DNA from: Candidatus Hodarchaeota archaeon
GTDB lineage: Archaea > Asgardarchaeota > Heimdallarchaeia > Hodarchaeales > YT1-057
Length of the DNA stretch: 13,735 bases
Assembly (NCBI GenBank): GCA_016839955.1
Contig: JAEOTI010000576.1
Coordinates: 1 to 13,735, forward strand
Reading direction: 5' to 3'
Shown piece by piece: positions 8,226 to 13,735 of this stretch. Below the pieces are notes generated by a model that saw only the letters and a program-made list of their open reading frames with translations, did not search any database and was not told the origin of the DNA. A program made the translations under genes and the position numbers. The stretch's first letter is position 1, and each line of letters opens with the position of its first letter.

Positions 8226-8838
8226 CCCTCCCAAATACGAAAATTTTCCTTTTTTTGAGATAAACCTCTTATTGTTCATTCCCAAGTAGAAACTCGTCGA
8301 ATTCTCAAAAGTGTGTCTCTTTTTTATTCCCCATCTAATCATTTCTCTGAGAAAACCACTTATTAGTAATTGAAAGCTAATTATTCCAGTTAAAATTGAT
8401 AATAAAAGCAATGCAGTATTGGAAGGTTCTCGGATGAGAAAGAATCTTTGATAAAGCCAAATTATACCAGATAACATACTAATCAGAAGAGATACCATAG
8501 CAATTCTACCAAAAAGATACATTGGCTTTTCTTGGAAGGAGTTAAGTAACCAAATGGTAAAGAGATCAAGAGGCCCTCTTATTAATCTTCCTTTTCCATA
8601 CTTGGTTTTTCCATATTTCCGTTTTCTATGTTTAACTGGAATTTCTGTAATAATAAATCCCCTCCTCTTTAGAAGAGCGGGAATGTATCTATGTTCTTCA
8701 GCTTTCAGAATTCTTCATTAAGAATTTCTTCTTTCTTTCTTTCTTTCTTTCTTTATCCTTATTATATCAAGAGGATTATTTTGGAGATCAGCATCCATTG
8801 AGATTATTATTTCGTTTTGAGCGTTTTCAAACCCAGAG
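8163..8838 (-). pseudogene. GT2 (DPM/GtrB-like) glycosyltransferase remnant, missing N-terminus and middle
   Basis: Two family-typical pieces lie in the same minus-strand frame. Piece one (about 8838-8760) reads GFENAQNEIIISMDADLQNN, the metal-binding DAD block. Piece two (about 8712 to 8163) reads ILKAEEHRYIPALLKRRGF, then VKHRKRKYGKTKYGKGR, then PLDLFTIWLL, followed by two membrane helices, which is the normal GtrB-like C-terminal half. Between them, where about 65-70 residues belong, there is only a (GAAA)6 tract and the adjacent stops TAA TGA (8720-8715). The first about 75 residues, including the PAYNE and DDGS motifs, are absent. The sequence upstream of GFENAQ is instead the TauE-like permease in another frame. 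No start codon serves the piece with the catalytic motif, so an active enzyme is very unlikely. The stop at 8163-8165 overlaps the FAD oxidoreductase gene. Confidence 0.72.
8731..8754 (-). repeat. (GAAA)6 tetranucleotide microsatellite (CTTT on the plus strand)
   Basis: Six perfect CTTT units run from 8731 to 8754 on the plus strand, flanked by ATCC on the right and a partial CTT on the left. The tract lies inside the GT2 remnant at the exact place where the conserved middle of the enzyme is missing. A short inverted repeat, AATTCTT / AAGAATT separated by four bases, lies just beside it (about 8709-8726). Tetranucleotide tracts in glycosyltransferase genes are known phase-variation switches in some bacteria. 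Here the missing codons argue for a deletion scar or an assembly artefact. Confidence 0.85.
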
Positions 8839-9385
8839 GAGGATACTGAAAAATTACCAATAAGACAATAATAATCATCATTCCCCCTCCTGCTCCAAAA
8901 ATCCCGCTCATTAAGCCAATAAACAGTCCTATTAATGAGATGATCACTCTTTTCAACCATTCTGATTCGAAATTAAATCTTTGTGATTCTACTGTGGTTT
9001 CATTATTCTTAGACTTTCTAATGCCTTTAGATAATGTTAAAATCCCAATAATAACAAAAATAACCGAAACTGAAGTACCTAAGGAAGCTTCACCAGTATT
9101 TACTGCTATTAATACCCCTAATTGAGAACCAATTAGAGCACTGAGAATTAATAAAATGCTTGTGTTTAAATCAACTCGTCCCTTTTGAAAAAATGATAAA
9201 GTAACAATCGACGCACCAATCATATCAATAAACAGACTTGTACCGATCGCAGAATGGATAGGTATCGAATAGACTAGCATGAGAACAGGAACTACAAATA
9301 CCGATCCACTCACTCCAATGAGACTAATTACGAGTCCTACTGCTAATCCCAATGTTATAAGTCCAATTAAACTGAAGATATCCAA
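8807..9385 (-). pseudogene. TauE/SafE-family membrane permease, truncated at its 3' end
   Basis: The family comprises putative anion or organosulfur exporters of about 250 residues built from two related halves. The first half is complete: LIGVSGSVFVVPVLML with IHSAIGTSLFIDMIGA (about 22-60), then helices to about residue 120. After a polar linker the second half begins normally with LIGLFIGLMSGIFGAGGGMMIIIVLL and IFQYPP, but a continuation like the first half's (HxAIGTSxF) is absent. From about residue 183 the DNA is GT2 sequence, which adds LGLKTLKTK and a stop at 8807. About 60-70 residues and two helices are lost. The start is a TTG at 9383-9385, 22 bp after the aminotransferase stop, with a weak AGGCGA site before it. 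It looks like the last gene of the minus-strand sugar operon. Confidence 0.7.
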
Positions 9386-9407
9386 TTTTTTCGCCTATAA
9401 TATTGCG

Positions 9408-10559
9408 TTAATTCTTAAAAAAATCTTTGAGAGCTGTTATAATATAATCAACATCATTTTCTGTTAATTTCTGGTGGAGAGGGAGAGTTACAGTACGCTT
9501 TCCATGATCATCTGCCACAGGATACTTTGTAATATCATATCCAAGCTTTTTATAATATGAAAATGAGGGAATAGGGGTATAGTGAATACTAGTCCCAATA
9601 TTCCTTTTGTGGAGAAATTCTCGCACTTTCTTCCGATTCCTTTTCTTTAATAGAACTGGGAAGATATGATGAGAGTGTGTGACATTTTTTGGGATTTCTT
9701 GAACTTGGATAAAATCATCTAGCTCTTCCTCTCTAATACGCTTGATGTAATAATCATAAATATGTAAACGTTGAGCATTCATACCCTCAATTCTTTTGAG
9801 CTGTTCGAGACCAATTGCTGCCTGTATTTCTCCCATTCTATAATTATAACCTAACAAGTTCATGTCGTAGAGTCTATCTTCTTCCTGTACTCCTGATATA
9901 TGTCGATTCCATGTTGGTTTATCAAGACCATGGCTTCTTCTAACGTGTAAATTCTCTCTTCGTCGAGCGTCTTTAACAACTATCATACCACCCTCTCCTG
10001 TAGAAAGATTCTTGTTTGAGAAAAAAGAAAAGCAACCAAAATCCCCAAATCCACCCACATGGTTTCCTTTATAGTATGTTCCTATGGCATGAGCTGCATC
10101 TTCAATCAATATCAAATTATGTTCATCGCATATTTCACAGATTTCATCCATTTTTGCAGGAAGACCAGCAAAATGAACAATGATCATTGCTTTTGTTTTT
10201 GAGGAAATTTGATCTCTTATCCTTTCTGGGTTAATATTCCATGTTTTGGGGTCTATATCTGCAAAAACTGGAACAGCACGTTCATATAGAATACAATTAG
10301 TGCTAGCGACAAATGATATTGGAGTTGTTATGACTTCATCTCCGATATCAATATCTGCTTCCATTAAAGACAAATGTAAGGCAGCTGTCCCGCTAGAGGT
10401 TGCTATGGCAAAGGGATAACTGACATATCTACTAAACTGCTCTTCAAAAAGCTTTGTTATCGGTCCCATCGTCATCCATTCGCTACGAATCACCGATACT
10501 ACTGCAGAGATCTCTTCCTCGCCATAATCTAGGTCTGATACAAAAATCTTAGGTCTCAT
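9408..10559 (-). CDS. DegT/DnrJ/EryC1/StrS-family PLP aminotransferase (nucleotide-sugar)
   Basis: This 383-residue sugar aminotransferase should convert a 4-keto (less likely 3-keto) nucleotide sugar to the amino sugar with PLP and probably glutamate. Key parts: SSGTAALHLSL (about 55-65, phosphate-binding side), DEVITTPISFVAS (74-86), LIEDAAHAIG with D154 pairing the pyridine nitrogen and H157 beside it, and CFSFFSNKNLSTGEGGM with K183 as the Schiff-base lysine. The C-terminal domain holds SHHIFPVLL and GTSIHYTPIP, as in ArnB/PseC-like members. Length is normal and no lesion is seen. It starts at ATG 10557-10559, 30 bp after the dehydratase stop, so it is almost certainly co-transcribed. Paired with the 4,6-dehydratase it should make a 4-amino-4,6-dideoxy sugar. 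The exact sugar is not determined. Confidence 0.9.
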   Translation of the reverse strand: MRPKIFVSDLDYGEEEISAVVSVIRSEWMTMGPITKLFEEQFSRYVSYPFAIATSSGTAALHLSLMEADIDIGDEVITTPISFVASTNCILYERAVPVFADIDPKTWNINPERIRDQISSKTKAMIIVHFAGLPAKMDEICEICDEHNLILIEDAAHAIGTYYKGNHVGGFGDFGCFSFFSNKNLSTGEGGMIVVKDARRRENLHVRRSHGLDKPTWNRHISGVQEEDRLYDMNLLGYNYRMGEIQAAIGLEQLKRIEGMNAQRLHIYDYYIKRIREEELDDFIQVQEIPKNVTHSHHIFPVLLKKRNRKKVREFLHKRNIGTSIHYTPIPSFSYYKKLGYDITKYPVADDHGKRTVTLPLHQKLTENDVDYIITALKDFFKN

Positions 10560-10589
10560 GGATAATCCATACCTATTATACAGAAAGAT

Positions 10590-11576
10590 CTATTTAAACG
10601 GAAAAGGTTGGGAATACAAGTCAATATTTTCTCTTATCCATTGAATTGTCTCTTCCAATCCCTGTTCCAGTGTATAAGAGGGTTTCCAGTTTAAATATTC
10701 TTGTGCTAAGGATACCTTCGCACAAAGACGTCTCACTTCGCTTAGTTCTGGCCGTAATTTTCTTTCGTCAACAAGGATTTTTGCTTCAGGATTAATTCTA
10801 GAGATCAATTGTTGTGCGATAGATTCTATTGACATTTCAAGTCCAGTTCCTAAGTTAATTGTCATTCCCCTTATTGTTTCACGTTTTTCTACTGAACGTG
10901 TAAATCCTTGGATTAAATCCTTTATATAGAGAAAATCACGTGTTGTAGTAATATCTCCTAACCTTAAATCCTTTCCCTGGAGTAATTGAGTAATTATTGT
11001 TGGAATCACTGCTCGTGAAGTCTGACGTGGGCCAAACGTATTGAAAGGTCTAATTGTTACCACAGGAATTTGAAAAGATAAGAAAAAGCTCTCTGCAACC
11101 TTATCAGCTGCAATCTTACTTGCAGAATAGGGTGACTGTCCTTTTAATGGATGCTTTTCATCCATAGGAACATATTGTGCTGTTCCATAAACCTCACTTG
11201 TGGATGTATGAACCACAAATTCCGTTCCCATATCTTCAACTGATTGTAAAATATTCAGGATAAACCTCACATTATTTTCAAAGTATTCTCGTGGATTAAC
11301 ATATGAATACGGTATTGAAATCAATGATGCTAAGTGAAAAACATAGTCTATATCTTTTAGAGCTTTTCTTACAGCGTAAGGATCGTTTAAATCACCGTAA
11401 AATACATCTATTTCTTCATAGTTTGGAATAAACCGTAAATTTCCGATACTCCCACTCGAAGTATAGCGGATAAATGCACGTACTTCGGCTCCCAAACTCT
11501 TCAGGTGCTCTACTAAATGGCTTCCTATGAATCCACCTGCTCCTGTGACAAGAATTTTTGTTTTTTTCCAGTTCAC
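10590..11576 (-). CDS. NAD-dependent nucleotide-sugar 4,6-dehydratase, LegB-like (extended SDR)
   Basis: This 328-residue extended short-chain dehydrogenase begins KILVTGAGGFIGSH with the NAD-binding TGxxGxxG at 11-18, then YGDLNDPYAV (60-69) and FHLASLISIPYSY (80-92). The catalytic set is HTSTSEVYG (T126, S127, E128) and YSASK (Y150, K154). The TSE triad plus GTAQYVPMDEKHPL and IRPFNTFGPRQ is very like LegB, the GDP- or UDP-GlcNAc 4,6-dehydratase of legionaminic-acid synthesis. The C-terminus has the usual RPELSEVRRL and NWKPSYTLEQGL substrate segments. It starts at GTG 11574-11576 with a nearby GGGAT. An ATG slightly upstream (11589-11591) is out of frame and closes at once. It lies between the nucleotidyltransferase (125 bp upstream) and the aminotransferase (30 bp downstream). 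The nucleotide carried (GDP, UDP or dTDP) is not readable. Confidence 0.9.
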   Translation of the reverse strand: MNWKKTKILVTGAGGFIGSHLVEHLKSLGAEVRAFIRYTSSGSIGNLRFIPNYEEIDVFYGDLNDPYAVRKALKDIDYVFHLASLISIPYSYVNPREYFENNVRFILNILQSVEDMGTEFVVHTSTSEVYGTAQYVPMDEKHPLKGQSPYSASKIAADKVAESFFLSFQIPVVTIRPFNTFGPRQTSRAVIPTIITQLLQGKDLRLGDITTTRDFLYIKDLIQGFTRSVEKRETIRGMTINLGTGLEMSIESIAQQLISRINPEAKILVDERKLRPELSEVRRLCAKVSLAQEYLNWKPSYTLEQGLEETIQWIRENIDLYSQPFPFK

Positions 11577-11642
11577 TTTGATCCCGACATTTCTCCTACA
11601 TCCTTAATTTTCTCGCTTAAAGGTTAAATAATTATTTTCTTT

Positions 11643-11657
11643 TCGCTGTTTCAGCGA
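11643..11657. other. Short perfect hairpin in the nucleotidyltransferase-dehydratase spacer
   Basis: TCGCTG, a three-base loop TTT, then CAGCGA form a perfect six-base-pair stem in the 125-bp spacer. On the minus-strand transcript it is followed by an A-rich, not U-rich, stretch, so it is not a classical intrinsic terminator. It could affect mRNA processing or expression of the two downstream genes, or mean nothing. Confidence 0.35.
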
Positions 11658-11701
11658 GAGTTTATAGTTGATATAACTTATTGAAGATAAAAATCTGATA
11701 G

Positions 11702-12418
11702 TTATGTTGATCTCTCATGTAAAATTCGGGATTTATTCTCTGTAAATATCTTTAGCGATTTTTCAAAATCTTCTACACGACCGATATCTAGCCAAATACA
11801 GTCAGATGCCCGATATGTTTTAACAGTCTCACCAACGCTAAGTAATTTCTTTATTAGATCAGGAAAATCAAAATATTCATTTATTGGAATATGCTTAATG
11901 ATACGTCTATTAAATGCATAGATTCCCATACTAACATCATATTTCATTGTAGGCTTTTCAATATAGTCTATTACACGATCTTCTTCCGTTTCTATAACTC
12001 CTAAATCAATTTTAACTGTTTTAGTATAAGTAGCAATGGTAACTCCCGCATTATTGTTTACATGCGTTTCAAAAAATTCACGATAATCTAAATCTGTTAA
12101 AACATCTCCATTCATAATTAAAAAGTTCTCATCTAAATTTTCGATTAATGTTAGAGGAGCTGCGGTTCCTAAATCCTTTTTTTCGTAAGAATAAGTTAAA
12201 TTTAACCCGAGTTCCTTCTCATCGTTAAAGAATGCTTTGATGAGCTTAGCCTTGTGCCCCAACGCGAGAATTACATTGTTAAAACCGTAGGTTTTCAATT
12301 GTTTTAGAATGATTTCTAAAATTGGAATGTCACCGATGGGCATCAATGGTTTAGGAAGAATGGTAGTAAAGGGTTTCAGTCGTGTTCCTTTACCACCTGC
12401 TAGGATAATAACTTGCAT
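11702..12418 (-). CDS. Sugar-1-phosphate nucleotidyltransferase (NTP_transferase family)
   Basis: This enzyme should join an NTP to a sugar-1-phosphate, releasing pyrophosphate, and so supply the substrate of the neighbouring dehydratase. From the ATG at 12416-12418 it has 238 residues: VIILAGGKGTRL (3-14, the nucleotide loop), LPKPLMPIGD with K23, DLGTAAPL (82-89), LIMNGDV with metal ligand D105, IEKP (153-156), and WLDIGRVEDFEKS with D211 as second metal ligand. No C-terminal left-handed beta-helix follows, so it is the short form. A GTG four codons upstream (12428-12430) is possible, but MQVIILAGG is the usual family start and a GTGAT just before it fits a ribosome-binding site. It heads the minus-strand operon. 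Base specificity cannot be told from sequence; LegB neighbours hint at GDP- or UDP-sugars. Confidence 0.87.
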   Translation of the reverse strand: MQVIILAGGKGTRLKPFTTILPKPLMPIGDIPILEIILKQLKTYGFNNVILALGHKAKLIKAFFNDEKELGLNLTYSYEKKDLGTAAPLTLIENLDENFLIMNGDVLTDLDYREFFETHVNNNAGVTIATYTKTVKIDLGVIETEEDRVIDYIEKPTMKYDVSMGIYAFNRRIIKHIPINEYFDFPDLIKKLLSVGETVKTYRASDCIWLDIGRVEDFEKSLKIFTENKSRILHERST

Positions 12419-12456
12419 TGTAACTATCACTAAACTATAAAATTAAAATTATTAAT

Positions 12457-12464
12457 ATTTATAT
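12457..12464 (-). promoter_or_regulatory. Candidate archaeal TATA box for the nucleotide-sugar operon
   Basis: Read on the minus strand the box is ATATAAAT, about 40 bases before the ATG at 12418. Transcription would start near 12435, leaving a leader of about 17 bases with the GTGAT site. No clear BRE is visible, so this is a candidate only. Confidence 0.35.
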
Positions 12465-12629
12465 CTGATTAACTTTAACCATACCAACGTCAGTTAAAAA
12501 TAAGTTTGGCTAATAACGGAAACCTTCTCTTCATTAAACTTCGTATGAGCTTCATAATGTCCAGAACGTAAAAATTAATCTCAATACTTTCAATCCCTCA
12601 GTGTATGAAATCCATTGGTTCATATTCTT

Positions 12630-12633
12630 GGAG
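12630..12633 (+). promoter_or_regulatory. Ribosome-binding site GGAG for the right-hand membrane protein
   Basis: GGAG lies eight bases before the ATG at 12642. It supports that start over a TTG further upstream in the same frame. Confidence 0.45.
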
Positions 12634-12641
12634 TAAATGTA

Positions 12642-13735
12642 ATGTTAGTTCAATCATTATATCCTATCTATGCATTTCTAGGGGGAGGGTTAGGCAGTTA
12701 TTTTTTGTTGAAGCGATGGTTTAAACTAAAATGGCGAACCACAGAAATCTTTCATTTTTCGATAATTATCAGTACTTTTTTCTTAGTTATACCATGGGTT
12801 TTCATTGGTATCCAACCTGATGGAATCTTTACACTTACAATAATAGAGGACATACTTGTTTTTCAGTTCCCATTTGCTACTTATGCTATCTTTTACTATG
12901 GAATTCTTTTACTCCTTGCTTTATATGCGTCATTTCATCTAGTAAGTCTATTTATTCAGAGACTTGAAAATTTTGAGGAAGATGCTTTCAAGAAACCTCT
13001 TTCTTTTGATATTATACTTATTGTGCTGTTAATATTGGAATACTTTGTTTTACAGTTAATACTTCCTCTTCGGGGTTTTGATGCACTATATCTCTATTTC
13101 CCTGAAGCAGAGGTTTTTTATCTGGCAAATAAAATTACTGATATTAACTATCTTTCCTTCTTTCCAGTTACAAAGGCACCATTCAACGTGATGCTCTTTA
13201 CTTTTTCTTTGTATATCTCCAACCAAACAACATATCAAATGTATCCGTTGTTATTTTTAATTGGATCAACATTCCTTACATATGATCTATCAATGGAATT
13301 GTGGGGAGAAAAAATCAAAGCACGACTAGCAATGTTAGTATTCCTAGTGACTCCAGTTGTTTATTGGACTGCTACATTCTGGGCTTATTACCAAGACTTG
13401 TATGTCGGTTATTTTTTTGGTGCAGCCTTCTATTTTGCTTGGAAAGGGATAATTAGAAAAAGACTCAATCCTAGAGCTTCCATAATTATTGGGATAATGA
13501 GCATGGCTTTAGCTCTATTAAGTAAAATCAATGCTTGGACTTTGTTTTTTGTATTTGCCTTAGCTTTACCTATGAAACGTTTGGGTAGGGCACTTCAATT
13601 GTTGATTCTAACGGGATTAACCAGTTTCTTAATAGCTCGATCGATTACAACCAGTTTTATTGGTACAGGAATTGTAATTTTACTATTTGCAATCTTCATT
13701 GGGTATCTTATAGTAAAAAGACCAATTCCTGAAAA
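12642..13735 (+). CDS. Large GT-C-like membrane glycosyltransferase, 3' end outside the window
   Basis: An open frame of 364 codons runs from ATG 12642-12644 to the right edge without a stop. Residues 1-105 contain three helices (about 5-22, 38-56, 76-104), then a charged linker (QRLENFEEDAFKKP), then a helix at 123-141. The outer loop RGFDALYLYFPEAEVFYLAN (D147) and a following SFFPVTKAPFNVMLFTFSLY resemble the acidic catalytic loop and next segment of GT-C/GT39 enzymes. More helices follow, with TPVVYWTATFWAYYQDLYVG (about 237-256) and LLSKINAWTLFF. The N-terminal membrane extension before the catalytic loop recalls the layout of the broken gene at 1-1906. A role in outer-face glycan transfer fits the neighbours. 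The family call is moderate because the C-terminal domain is not visible. Confidence 0.75.
   Translation, partial: MLVQSLYPIYAFLGGGLGSYFLLKRWFKLKWRTTEIFHFSIIISTFFLVIPWVFIGIQPDGIFTLTIIEDILVFQFPFATYAIFYYGILLLLALYASFHLVSLFIQRLENFEEDAFKKPLSFDIILIVLLILEYFVLQLILPLRGFDALYLYFPEAEVFYLANKITDINYLSFFPVTKAPFNVMLFTFSLYISNQTTYQMYPLLFLIGSTFLTYDLSMELWGEKIKARLAMLVFLVTPVVYWTATFWAYYQDLYVGYFFGAAFYFAWKGIIRKRLNPRASIIIGIMSMALALLSKINAWTLFFVFALALPMKRLGRALQLLILTGLTSFLIARSITTSFIGTGIVILLFAIFIGYLIVKRPIPE

Noticed and set aside
8731..8754. Active phase-variation switch in the GT2 gene
   Set aside because: Changing the number of GAAA units would not restore the missing middle and N-terminal codons, so no repeat length can give a working enzyme. 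Kept only as a possible ancestral state.
8940..9467. Short plus-strand frames (8940-9125 and 9279-9467)
   Set aside because: They lie antisense to the TauE-like gene and the aminotransferase end, and their composition mirrors those coding strands. They have no own signals.
9408..10559. Calling the aminotransferase LegC or PseC by name
   Set aside because: The catalytic motifs are shared by the whole sugar aminotransferase family, and no downstream nonulosonic-acid genes are visible to settle the substrate.
1..13735. Mobile element or CRISPR array as the cause of the broken genes
   Set aside because: No transposase, integrase, terminal inverted repeats, target-site duplications or spaced direct repeats were seen. 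The only repeats are the 27-bp coding repeat and the GAAA tract.

Overview
This AT-rich window looks like an accessory cell-surface glycan locus of an archaeon. The archaeal call is an inference, based on TTG/GTG starts, a candidate TATA-type promoter in place of bacterial -35/-10 boxes, a Ser/Thr-rich protein ending in a C-terminal membrane anchor, and a run of dolichol-phosphate-type glycosyltransferase genes. An Asgard lineage is possible but cannot be shown from this window. No rRNA, tRNA, CRISPR array, transposase or origin was seen.

Layout, left to right. (1) Positions 1-1906 (+) hold a decayed or mis-sequenced GT-C (GT39-like) membrane glycosyltransferase. Two one-base losses in T runs and an in-frame TGA upstream interrupt it. 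(2) Positions 1907-2414 are a convergent spacer with the remains of a small secreted or anchored protein. (3) Positions 2365-2945 (-) encode a Ser/Thr-rich surface protein, frameshifted just before its membrane anchor. (4) Positions 3033-4646 (-) are an intact GT39 enzyme. (5) Positions 4934-8225 (+) carry three intact genes: a GT2 glycosyltransferase, a flippase-like membrane protein of the lysylphosphatidylglycerol-synthase family, and an FAD amine-oxidase-superfamily oxidoreductase. (6) Positions 8163-9385 (-) are a wreck: a TauE/SafE permease loses its 3' end and runs directly into a GT2 gene that lacks its N-terminus and whose middle is replaced by a (GAAA)6 microsatellite. (7) Positions 9408-12418 (-) hold three intact nucleotide-sugar genes: a sugar-1-phosphate nucleotidyltransferase, a LegB-like 4,6-dehydratase and a DegT/DnrJ/EryC1/StrS aminotransferase. 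(8) From 12642 (+) a second large GT-C-like membrane protein runs off the right edge.

A reasonable working model: the minus-strand trio makes an NDP-4-amino-4,6-dideoxy sugar. The GT2 enzymes load sugars onto polyprenyl phosphate. The flippase-like protein may help move or present lipid-linked sugars. The GT-C enzymes transfer sugar from the lipid carrier to acceptors on the outer face. The oxidoreductase probably modifies a sugar or lipid intermediate, but its substrate cannot be read from sequence.

The most notable structure is the clustering of damage in three loci while eight other genes are open (one of them cut by the window edge). Three of the lesions are one-base shortenings of homopolymers, which could be read errors. 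The TauE/GT2 junction and the microsatellite replacement are larger and need either real deletions or a local assembly chimera.
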